Shown piece after piece: positions 35,101 through 44,263 of a DNA stretch of 64,000 bases. Under the pieces are notes generated by a model, which saw only the letters and a program-made list of their open reading frames with translations, did not search any database and had not been told where the DNA came from. A program made the position numbers and the translations under genes. Source of the stretch: Branchiostoma lanceolatum. Lineage: Eukaryota; Chordata; Leptocardii; Amphioxiformes; Branchiostomatidae. Position 1 is the first letter of the stretch; every line of letters starts with the position of its first letter. The stretch spans positions 1,059,501 to 1,123,500 of the forward strand of contig NC_089727.1 in the NCBI RefSeq assembly GCF_035083965.1, read 5' to 3'.

Positions 35101-38100
35101 TCCTTCCTCAGCATCTCCTCCTGCTCCACGGCGCTCATCAGGAAGGACGGCTGCAGCATCGGGAAACGCACGTGTCTGGAGAAGGGAAAGAAAAATACAC
35201 ATCTTAAGCCAACATAGTTTGGCTGGGAAAAAATGGCATCCGTTCACAAAGGGCTGAAACACACAGAGAGACAGACACACCAAAACAATAATTCAAGTAT
35301 GACGTAAAAATGAACATGTGCCAAGCTGATTTCTCAGTTTAAATTTTTAAAGTTTTAGTTTTAAAGTTTGTGTTAAACTAGAAAATCATCTCAATTACTG
35401 AAAGGTTGGGAGTTGAACTGACAGGCTGGGTTTCAACTCCCAACCTTAAGATCCAGAGGTAGTCTTACTTTTACCTAGACCACATTACAAAATACCTGAA
35501 GATGTCTGAGACGTGCTGTTTCCTCTCGGTGATGTCGTGTTTCACCCACTTCATCACAGCCTCGTATACCTGCTCCTCAGCGTCGATGTTCAAGTCAGAT
35601 GAGCTGATCATGGCCGTCAGGTGACCTGCACTGACCTGAGTAACAACAGAACAATCAGAGACGGCAGACTTCACCCCCTTACCCAATCATGGCCGTCAGG
35701 TGACCTGCACTGACCTTCAAGAGTAACACAAGAACAATGAAAATAGAGATGGCAGACTTCACCCCCTTACCCAATCATGGCCTGAACTGACCAAGGGGCA
35801 TAATGCCAGAACAAGGCAATCAGAGATGGGAATCAAACACACACAGTCACACACAAGAATACACACACCCTACCACATACACACAGGCACAAACAAACAT
35901 TCATAGACACCTTCATACACACACACACACACACACAAGAGCAAACACACAGTAACATAGACACCCTCACACACACCCAACACACACACAGTCACACACT
36001 ATCACACGCACAGTCACACACACACCCTACCACATATACACACACAGGCACAAACACACACACACACCTATGCACTCTCACCTGTAAAAACTCATCATGC
36101 TGAATGACGTCTAAGAAGTTGTCGCAGGAGTGTTTGTCGGCGCACTTCATCAGCTCCATGCGGTTGTGCTGCTCTGCGAACATGCGGATCCCCAGGCAGT
36201 TGGCTGGGTGGAGGTGGGCCTGGGGGGTCAGAGGAAATGTTACATGTAGTAGTAGTAGTATCCAGTATTAGATTACTCCATGCGGTTGTGCTGCTCTGCG
36301 AACATGCGGATCCCCAGGCAGTTGGCTGGGTGGAGGTGGGCCTGGGGGGTCAGAGGAAATGTTTCTCAGTCAAGAATTTAGCAAAGACAGTATGCATAGT
36401 ATTCACAATGAACTGAGAAACTTCTCTGCTCTTTTTGAATAAGGATCCCAAGGCAGTTGGCTAGATGAAGGTGGGCTTGAGGAGTCAGAGGAAATGTCAT
36501 GCGAAATGTTCCGCAACCCAGCTTTAGCAAAAGATAGAAAGTACAGTCAAACCTGTATTAGCGGTCACCTTTGCATAGCGGCCACCTGCCCATAGTGGTC
36601 ACTTTTTGTCGGTCCCTTGGATTTTTCCCATTGACATAAGCATTAAGAATTAGGCTATAGCGGTCACCTGTCCAACGCGGTCGCGGCCAGACGATTTTCG
36701 GTCCCGCGAGTACAGTAACACTGCCGATAACGGTCACGGCGCGCCGGTAGAAGCCGCATCGCCACCGCACGCCGGGTTAAAAATCTTCATTTTTACACGC
36801 AGTTATCAAATTTATGTGGACTCAACTGGATAGGATCATAATAAAGAAAACCAGAATGTTTTATCTTTGTTAGAAAATCCATGGTTTGACGCGAAGTCAA
36901 GTATAATTTTCTTCACATGGCTTGCGTTTGTATATCGTGGTAAAATTGACCATTTCTGTGCATTTCGACTGGACAAATATTACGGCAGCTTTTTGGAAAA
37001 TACAACCCACACATGTACCTGATGCGGTAAGTTCGCGAAATGTTTGAATGCCGGCCCAATTTCCGTTTTCACCGGGAATTCATTCAAATTGTGCTCAAAA
37101 TGTGTTTCGCGCAATTTTCAAAATGGCGCTGATACAAACTGGATAGGTAGCAGCATAAAGGTCAACGGAAGACACCACTGTTACGGAGGTATAATATACT
37201 AAATTTATTTTGCTGCAAAGTATCACTGAGGATAATTACTAAATCAAAAGCTTCAAAAGGAATGTGGATAATATTACTATGATTGAAAATTTGGGCTGTT
37301 ACAATTTTCTGACAAGACAAAAAGCCCTCAAAAGAGCGACCTTCTTGTGAGTACCCTATTAGCATAATGGTAGATGCTGATCAACACAAGCCACGCGGGA
37401 ACCGAACCAACACAACAAGAGACTAAGGAAAATTGTCGCCACGATTTTATGTTTGAAAACGGTCGAAAACGAACAGTAAGTGACAACTGAGCAACATGTA
37501 TTTTGTTCTTAACTAACTAGGAGTAAAAGAACAACAATCGAACTTCTAAAATGTGCCTTACCTGTTTACATGTGTACTGTACGGTGAATAAATGTATCTC
37601 AGTGGGTACTGAAAACATGTGTCACTCGTGGTCAATTAATAGACATTTTCTCCATAGCGGCCACTTGTCCTTAGCGGCCAGTTTTGGCCAGTCCCTTGAG
37701 TGACCGCTATAGACAGGTTTGACTGTATGTACTAAGAAAATCTTCCTGTTCTTTTCTATAAGGAGTCCCAGTTGGCTGGGTGCAGGTGTACAAGGGAATC
37801 ACAGGAAATGTTTTTCAATCCAGTTTTAGCTTACTGGAAAGATTTAAATTTAACTCTATAACTCTTCTGCAACGACAGACAATTATTATGTACAGTATTG
37901 ATAATTTGCTGAGATTTCCCTGTTTTTTTGGACTAGGACCCCCATGGTCAAGCAGTTGGTCAGGTGGAAGGACTCTGCGGAGTCAGAAGAAGTGTGAAGT
38001 AAAATGTTTCTCAATCTTTATTCTGTGATATTTATTTGTTTATTGAGGACGGAGCAAAAATCAGAGTGCATAGAAGAAACCCTCTGCTCAAAAACATAGA

Positions 38101-40552
38101 TACAAATCCAAAAAAATCACACAGTAAGAACACAGTTCAACATACAAATAGAATTTAAAAAATGATGACTAATGGAAAAAAATCAAAAGGAAACAAGAGT
38201 TCCACGACCTCAAATCTCCATGAACAATTCTATTCATGCAAATGACTTACACATTTGCATACTATATGCTTGGTCATGAACACCTTTATCTACCTTACAT
38301 GTTGCAATATTGACAGTCCTATAATTTTCAAATAAGATGAATTATGGTATTTTGCATTGATTATGCAAATTAGGAATTTATTTGCATAATTGGTATCTGT
38401 TGATGCTCCACTTTTCATAAACTACATATGTTACATGTATTTGAGTCTGATAATGGAAAACACTGTAAATAAAGATTTTCCTCGTTAGATATGCAAATTA
38501 AGTCCCAATTAGCATAATTTGTACCTCATTGTGTATACCTCTATCTAAGCTACCTGCATACTAAATATCATGGAAATCCGTTGTTCCTTTGTTCAGTTAT
38601 TCTCCATAGAAGATTTTCACGAAAACGCCCTTGCAGTTCCAGAGAAAGCTGCTAGGGGGCCCAAACCTACACCACTTCTTTATTACATCACAGGCTATCT
38701 GCCACCCAAAAATCAAGACCACAGCACGTCCAAGTCAAAAGATACAAAAATTGAAGTTCTGCTGCAGTACCAAGGTCACATACCAGGGGGCCCAAAATCG
38801 ACCTTGACCTTCGGCTTCACAACACCCGCCCAGATACCAAATATCATCGTAATCCATCCAGAGGTTCTTGAGTTATGCTGACTACAATAGTCCGGAAACA
38901 CAAACACACACACACACAGACACACCAAAAACAATATCTCCATTTTTCATGGAGATAATAAGACAAGTTGGTTCACAGTCAATGGCCCAGCAGTACCTTC
39001 ATGAAGTCACAGCACGCCTTCGCCAGCACCTCCACCTGCAGCAGACAGGCAGCGTAGAGCAGGGACTGCACGTTCTCCGTCGTCATGACGACCTTGGACG
39101 TGTACGCAAACCGCACGATCTGCTCCAGGGCGTAGCTGTCGATGTCCTTGATGGTCACCTAAAGATTTACAGGTACAGGGGTTTAGTTACAAGTCCTAAT
39201 CATTCAGAAAAAGAACATAAAAAAGTAGAAAGCCTGACAAAAATGCCTAAAAACATGTCAAACACAAGCCGGACCCACTCCTCTATATGAGAATCTATAC
39301 TATAATTTCAAAGCAAGGAACAAGAAGGGTATTTACAAGATTTCAAGAGCTATATCATATATAGGTAAGATTTCAAGAACACAATTCTACAGGTACATGA
39401 ACAGAGTATGGGTACAGGTACATATACTGGTACAGGGTACAGCTCAAGGATATTGGCAACGGGGCACAGCCACAGGTACGGCCAGGGTACAGGTACAGCT
39501 ACATCAACCCACCGAGTCCTGGTAGCACTCCCCCATCCCTGATGTGAACATGGAGAAAAAATATGGCGAGCAAGCGGCCAGGACGACACGATGGCAGAGG
39601 ATCGCCTTCTCGACAGACAGACAGATAAACAGACAGATAGACAGACAGACAGACAAACAAACCCACCGTGTCCTGGTAGCACTCCCCCATGCCTGAGGTG
39701 AACATGGAGAAGAAGTATGGCGAGCAGGCAGCCAGGACGACACGATGGCAGTGGATCACCTTCTCAACAAACAAATAAACAAACAAACAAACAAACAAAC
39801 AAACCCACCGTGTCCTGGTAGCACTCCCCCATGCCTGAGGTGAACATGGAGAAGAAGTATGGCGAGCAGGCGGCCAGGACCACACGATGGCAGTGGATCG
39901 CTTTCTCCCCGACCTGCAGCATAGGAAACAACAGGAGATGGTGCCAAACTAATTCCACAAACGGTAACATTAGTACACAGTTCATTTAACTTCATTATAA
40001 ATAGAGTGGACTCATTCCTCAAGCTAACTGACATCTTTCACACCGCAGTCGTCCCTCAGTAAGACATCTGGAGCAGCAATTACCGTGATGCTTTCCAGTT
40101 TAGAACTTTTATTCAGTCTAGTACCACAGTTAGTACACACTTCAGTTACAGACGAGAGATTATACTTCGTGGTCACTAAGATCAAGTTTCACGTATATAG
40201 AATAAACCTACAGGATTCGTTAAGTTTTATAAGTTTTGCATAGTATATAATATAGCCAGATTAATGGGAGACCAATAGGGTTTGTTGTGTACGTTACTTG
40301 CACCAGTGGAATAATGTAAAATGCAATGTCATGTAACTAGTATTGTACATAATGGATATGTATATGTGAATCTGAATATACATGTAGTATGTCTGCTTGA
40401 TGTCAATTTATACATAATTCAAAAACAAACACCTTGAGCATGGTGTCGCAGAGCTCCTCATCCTCGTACAGCTGGCGCAGGATCTTAAAGGAGTCCTTGA
40501 AGAGGCTCCGCGCCTCGAAGGTCGACGTCTCCACCTCCACCATCTTAGACAT
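29192..40552 (-). CDS. KLHL8: Kelch-like protein 8 orthologue (BTB-BACK-Kelch), 12 coding exons
   Basis: A substrate adaptor for CUL3 ubiquitin ligases. Exons on the minus strand: 40552-40433, 39913-39809, 39158-38997, 36219-36082, 35635-35496, 35175-34988, 33789-33646, 33206-33095, 32515-32347, 31856-31697, 30060-29859, 29309-29192. Phases agree and the sum is 1758 nt, or 585 aa. BTB spans residues about 20-130 ([14 protein letters not shown]), BACK about 135-245, and six Kelch repeats about 285-585, each with GG and a downstream Tyr/Trp ([17 protein letters not shown]). Long matches to vertebrate KLHL8, such as [20 protein letters not shown] and YSIRTQPRK, and a C-terminal CRAGAGVA segment identify the orthologue. 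Human KLHL8 is slightly longer at the N terminus. A CAG directly precedes the ATG, so a non-coding first exon is expected. Several exons have extra copies in the introns. Confidence 0.95.
30330..31612 (+). mobile_element. 5'-truncated CR1/L2-like LINE in KLHL8 intron 10
   Basis: An open frame at 30356-30904 (182 aa) matches the C-terminal end of non-LTR retrotransposon reverse transcriptases: a [10 protein letters not shown] segment followed by [13 protein letters not shown], and an arginine-rich tail. The 3' part ends with GGACTCCAGGAAGAATAG, then AATAAACAAACAAACAAAC, typical of CR1/L2-type tails. The endonuclease and most of the RT are missing, so it is a dead insertion. It runs antisense to KLHL8. 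Its 3' UTR holds a 46-bp tandem repeat. Confidence 0.88.
31055..31345 (+). repeat. 46-bp tandem repeat inside the LINE 3' UTR
   Basis: Units contain GCAGTTCTGCATCCACTTTG and TTATTGTTATTATGATTT. Starts of the TTCTGCATCC string at 31071, 31116, 31162, 31204, 31250 and 31296 give a period of 42-46 bp and about six copies. There is one more degenerate copy. Confidence 0.9.
33930..34285. mobile_element. Fragments of the CAGTCAAACCTG TIR family in KLHL8 intron 6
   Basis: GTGGTCACATTGGACAGGTGGTCC, TTGTTCAGTCAACC and a terminal GACAGGTTTCACTGTA recall the 27502-27757 and 47436-47755 copies. The copy is broken and its left end is unclear. Confidence 0.55.
34697..34940 (-). repeat. Two extra copies of the KLHL8 exon 6 end with an intervening heptamer array
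   Basis: The end of exon 6 with its donor (GCACAGCTTTTCCTGGGCTG.. and GTGCGTATGGAGTA on the plus strand) is repeated at 34861-34940 and more loosely at 34697-34760. Between them, about 34764-34853 is a pure GGGGCTA heptamer array. The copy at 34861-34940 keeps the CACCGGC donor context, so it is a possible alternative donor. Confidence 0.9.
35640..35800 (-). repeat. Two extra copies of the KLHL8 exon 5 start and acceptor
   Basis: ATCATGGCCGTCAGGTGACC and the following TGCACTGACC (exon 5 start plus acceptor) recur at 35684-35716 and, degenerate, at 35773-35798. The linking sequence GGCAGACTTCACCCCCTTAC is shared and reappears at about 40757. Confidence 0.9.
35820..36070. repeat. CA-rich simple sequence in KLHL8 intron 4
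   Basis: About 250 bp of interrupted (CA)n with CACACCC and ACACAGTCAC variants, immediately downstream (in transcript order) of exon 4. Confidence 0.9.
36268..36500 (-). repeat. Extra copies of the KLHL8 exon 4 (BACK) start with acceptor
   Basis: 36275-36360 is an almost exact copy of the first 64 bases of exon 4 and its acceptor region (ATGCGGTTGTGCTGCTCTGC to GGGGGGTCAGAGGAAATG). 36442-36498 is a degenerate third copy. Two older fragments follow beyond the transposon at about 37762-37815 and 37937-38020. The order suggests repeated tandem duplication, later split by the transposon insertion. Confidence 0.9.
36544..37725. mobile_element. 1.18-kb non-autonomous DNA transposon of the CAGTCAAACCTG family
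   Basis: The left end CAGTCAAACCTGTATTAGCGG and right end CGCTATAGACAGGTTTGACTG are inverted. Both are bounded by TA (36542-36543 and 37726-37727). Sub-terminal AGCGGCCACCTG strings are also mirrored. No transposase frame is visible. It sits in KLHL8 intron 3, within the row of BACK-exon copies. Confidence 0.88.
38220..38880 (+). repeat. Dispersed repeat, GGGGCCCAAA/ATGCAAAT family, copy 3 (best preserved)
   Basis: At 38220-38530 there are four or more ATTATGCAAATTAG / ATTTGCATAATT strings. At 38570-38880 there are two sub-blocks with GCAGTTCCAGAGAAAGCTGC or GCAGTACCAAGGTCACATAC, each followed by AGGGGGCCCAAA, then ATCCATCCAGAGGTTCTTGAG. A 103-codon frame crosses the second part, and related frames exist on the minus strand at 880-520. 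Coding selection is not shown. Confidence 0.75.
39513..39608 (-). pseudogene. Third copy of the KLHL8 BTB exon 2 (possible alternative exon)
   Basis: 96 nt, 32 codons, open, starting after a GAG acceptor-like site and ending before GTGGGTT. It differs from exon 2 by few residues (AILCH for AIHCH; last residue Ser for Thr). It keeps phase 0 at both ends. It is preceded by a GTCT/GTTT-rich tract that could serve as a pyrimidine tract. Confidence 0.75.
39667..39762 (-). pseudogene. Second copy of the KLHL8 BTB exon 2 (possible alternative exon)
   Basis: 96 nt, 32 codons, identical in protein sequence to exon 2 except Val for Ala near the start, and lacking the first three residues. The donor GTGGGTTTG is the same as in exon 2. 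The upstream tract is (GTTT)n and ends in TTGTTGAG, giving a usable AG in phase 0. Exclusive use of one of three BTB exons is possible but unproven. Confidence 0.75.
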
Positions 40553-41608
40553 CTGTTGACCTTTAACCCTTGACCTGGTTTGAGTTGTTTCTTTTTATCC
40601 CTGAGAAAATCCTCTCCCCCTGGTCAAAAAAAAAGTAATAGAATCGCTGAGGTTAAACGTTAACTGACTCAACATCTGGCGAATACATTCAAAGAATCAA
40701 ACCATTACCTTTGCTCATTCTTGACCATCACATTACAAATGTGACAAAGGAATCAGAGATGGCAGACTTCACCCCCTTTATCCATGTTGATTTGCGAGGT
40801 CAGAAACAAACACCGACGGACAAACAGACAGACATAATACAAATTATATTTCACCCTGGGATGTCTACTGCACCAACATTGCCTGCTCTAAATTTAACTT
40901 AAATAAAAGTGGTGGCAAAAAATCCCTGTTATACACAAACAGAGTTGGTCTGAATTGTCTTTTCTTTTTTTCATGATCAGGTTTGTTGTGCAGATTGAAT
41001 CTTTGGCTTTGGGTATACATGAGGCTATCGCTAGTATTTCCATCGCACACAGCCCATGGCCAAACAATCCTTCCCTGTCTGTGTGTTACACTGTGTATGA
41101 CCCTGACAACGTGACACTCTACCCCTAACTCAGAAGTAAGATATGTTTAGGTTACAACAGTTGTAAAAATATCTGACTTCCTGTCCCGGAAATAAGGCCG
41201 ACTCTGTGTGTGTCATGATACTGTGTGTAGATCAGATCATATCGCGCTTCAATTTTCAAGCACAGAACAAATCACAAGGTCGCAGAATTTGTGGTTGAAA
41301 AAAAAATATGATGGGTTCCGAAAAACGTGAATTAAAACATGAGGTTTCTGATTGACAGTGCATTGTATCACCTAACACTCAATGACACTTATTCCAAGGG
41401 TGCCATGTTGGGTGCCCCAAATTTCAAGTTGCATGCAATTACAGTTAGTTTTGCACAAAAAAAGGATGCAATTTGTACAAATGCCTGTTTTGTTTTTTAT
41501 TCTTTTTACATGCATGTAAATGAGCCCTATTAGCATTACACTAAAGTTGCAATAATAGGGCACAGCAAATGTATGTAGCAGACCATTTGATGGGGTCTCA
41601 TCTGACCC

Positions 41609-41688
41609 TAGCCGTGGCAACTAACGAAGGGAGTTTTTTTCTTGATATTACATCAAGAAAAAACTCCCTTCGTTAGTCGCCACGGCTA
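41609..41688. mobile_element. 80-bp palindromic element with 9-bp target-site duplication
   Basis: TAGCCGTGGCAACTAACGAA... pairs with ...TTCGTTAGTCGCCACGGCTA, with one mismatch and one length difference in the T/A run, around a 5-bp loop. ATCTGACCC flanks it on both sides (41600-41608 and 41689-41697). It is almost entirely hairpin, so it is probably a tiny non-autonomous DNA element. It lies in the predicted first intron of KLHL8. Confidence 0.9.
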
Positions 41689-42262
41689 ATCTGACCCATT
41701 CGTTGTTGTAATTTCAATCATCAGGTAACGTTAACGCCATTTTTCAATGAAAAGGGCGTGTAGACAAGCAAGCTCTCTACATGTATAACTCTTGGCTGGA
41801 CAGCTTCTTTGTACCATAAAATCATCTAAATAGAACCATGGTTGATCACAATTTTCGATTCCAACCCGTACCCATAGTAGGATTGAAACGGCAACATTTT
41901 CCTCGTGTATCAATCTGTTATGTGCTATATGGGTCATACTGTAACTAACGTTGAATAACAACAGTTGCACTGTTTTTCACGTTGTTGTAGCTTCACTAAC
42001 ATGATACAACTGTTACGGTTCGTTTCAAAACAGCAACACACGGTTTTGTTGATTAAAACAACACCCAGCTTGTAAGACAACGTTTATCCGGCACGCTTGC
42101 TTGATAACTACAACACGATCACTAGCTCTCCCTCCCTCTCTCTCTCTCTCTCCGCGACTCCTAACTCGCCCACACAAAAGCTGTCAGTTACGCAGTGAGT
42201 CCCACGGAAAGCTGGCGGCGTTGAAAGCAGATTTAGCGATAAGAGAAGAGGTCTTTACTCAC

Positions 42263-42380
42263 GTTTATCTGTGAAAGCGGGATCGATGCGGACTTGTCGC
42301 CCTGCGTGCTGCTGACTGTTGTGATCCGCTTACACTGGGAACAGCAGACGTGACGGAGTACTTCCGGGGCAGGGGTCAGG
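42263..42380 (-). other. KLHL8: Probable non-coding first exon and promoter of KLHL8
   Basis: A strong donor, AAAC/GTGAGTAAAG, ends an exon at 42263 on the minus strand. The KLHL8 ATG exon starts right after a CAG (40555-40553), so direct splicing gives a short 5' UTR. CCGGAAGTA (minus strand, about 42360-42367) is an ETS-type site beside CGTCACGTC, typical of TATA-less promoters. A (CT)n tract at 42124-42153 is in the intron. The transcription start is not determined. Confidence 0.5.
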
Positions 42381-44263
42381 GTCCTGCGGGAAAATTCAAA
42401 TTGAATGCCCGAAGTTCGACTTCGGAATCATGTAACGTTAACGTTTATATCATAAACATTAACTAATGTAAGTTGATTTGAATCTCAAAACATGATAAGA
42501 AGGTTCATGTCAATATGTACGTCTAAACTACTAGTAAAATGCAGTTATTTCCGGAGCAAAGGTCATTATTTGGCGCGAAATTTGCCCGAGAACAGTCCAT
42601 CACAGCGAGTTGTCAGAGCGAACATGGGTACAGAAAACTTGGTTGGAGCAGCGGGTATGTTTACAAATTCAGATCAGTAACAACAGTAACAGTTATTTAA
42701 TTCCTTTTATAGACCGATTTTCTCTCTCAATGTTCCTCAGAAACTTCTGTAGCCAGAACGCCAGCTTTCAGTACCACCCCCCTCCCAACGTGTCTTCTGT
42801 TACTCTCCACGCAGAGGTTGGTGGGGAAAATTGTGACCTTCTTCTGATATGCCCTGTTTTCTTTTCCGCCTGCCCCACCAACAGGGTTTGGAGAGTAGTT
42901 GTCAGCAAGGGGAGACTTTGCAATACTAGTATGAGATCTAACATCGGCCTGATGTATATTAACGGCCATGGGACGACTCTGACCTTAGAGAATAGTTAAA
43001 CAAGCAGTAATACTGTGCCTAGCGGCCAATGTGAACTGTAACGACACACCTTATACAACTTCTTGGTGACATGGGGCAGACGCAGTTGTGTCAAAGTTGC
43101 TGAATTTTCTGCGGTTACATCCGAACGCTACTGTCCGCAAGCAGATATATTTCATTTTCTCTAGTACTCAATATACTGAATTAACGGTATACAAACTTTA
43201 AGTGAAAAGAAGGGACAAATGGTCGAAGGGATGACGACTATATGAATGACTGGTTTATTGCAAGACGTTGACATTGCATGCATAGCAATATTTGCTCAAT
43301 CAATCAATCAGGACTGAAATGGAGTTGGTGTTGTAAATTCATTACACACCCGGTCCGTGTTGGAACACACAAAGCAATTTAAACTTGTGCCTGCACAAAA
43401 ATCTGCAATAACAATACAACCGAGGAATCTGACAACATTGACAATAATCCATTAACATGTACACTTAGCAATATCATAAGTGTGCACTAGAAAAAATTCT
43501 TATATCTTTATACCGATATATGCAGGTAAAATATTACCTTGTAATCTTTTCGTTAAAACTTAAAGGGACAGAAATTGTATTATCAAGTAAGTAAGAGCAA
43601 CAATAATCTAGTACTTAATTTCCTATTCTGTACATCTGTAAAGAGTTTGTAAATCACTGGTTAATAAATGTCTTTGCACTCAACGAATGTTTTTCACCTG
43701 CCGACATTTCGACCGTATGTACATTTCTCATATTTCTCATTCTGCCAGTCTGCCTCACAAAATTGCGGGAGAATCCCAGCCTTTATCTACAGTAGATACA
43801 TAAATACAGTCTCCATCTTTTTGCACAAGTTAGAGCATTGCAAATAGACATTCTGAAAGACAAAGATCATGGTCAACTTTAGGCTTCCTAGCGGGTTCTC
43901 TTGGTACTGCAGTGGGACGTCTTTTTTTTGTATATTCTATTCCGGACATACTAAAGTCTTAGTTTTCTTAACACCTTGTACATTGTTTTCTCCGTTCTTT
44001 TGAATAGTGTCTGAGAGCATCTTCCAAGTCTGGAGACCCAGCATACTGCATGCTACCTATTCCACTTGGCATAGAGTATCAATAGACTCTAGCCTCTACC
44101 AGGCATGAGAATGTGGTAAAACGTACGCATCGGCCTGCTAACTAACTCTAGTATAACTATAAGTTATAATTTCTCTGGCATGTTATCTGTCTATCTGGCT
44201 AATTTCTACTCCTTTCAGCCACCTGTGGAGCCTGGATGAGGCTAAGCCGACTCAGTACGGGCA
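42381..44263. other. Intergenic region between KLHL8 and the DTHD1-like gene
   Basis: No supported exon. An imperfect inverted repeat (CTCTCCACGCAGAGGTTGG near 42803, complement near 42880) is present. At 43858-43935 there is a fragment of the dispersed CTAGCGGG/GTACTGCAG family. TTTATT strings on the minus-strand side could be DTHD1-like poly(A) signals but none is decisive. A short frame MGTENLVGAAG at 42624 followed by GTATGT was considered and not accepted. Confidence 0.4.

Noticed and set aside
38570..38881. 103-codon frame with similarity to minus-strand frames at 520-880
   Set aside because: The similarity follows from the shared dispersed repeat. Neither copy has start context, splice support or evidence of selection.
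42624..42656. Possible first exon MGTENLVGAAG with a GTATGT donor, divergent from KLHL8
   Set aside because: The position is attractive, but no downstream plus-strand exon in a compatible phase or with any family resemblance was found.
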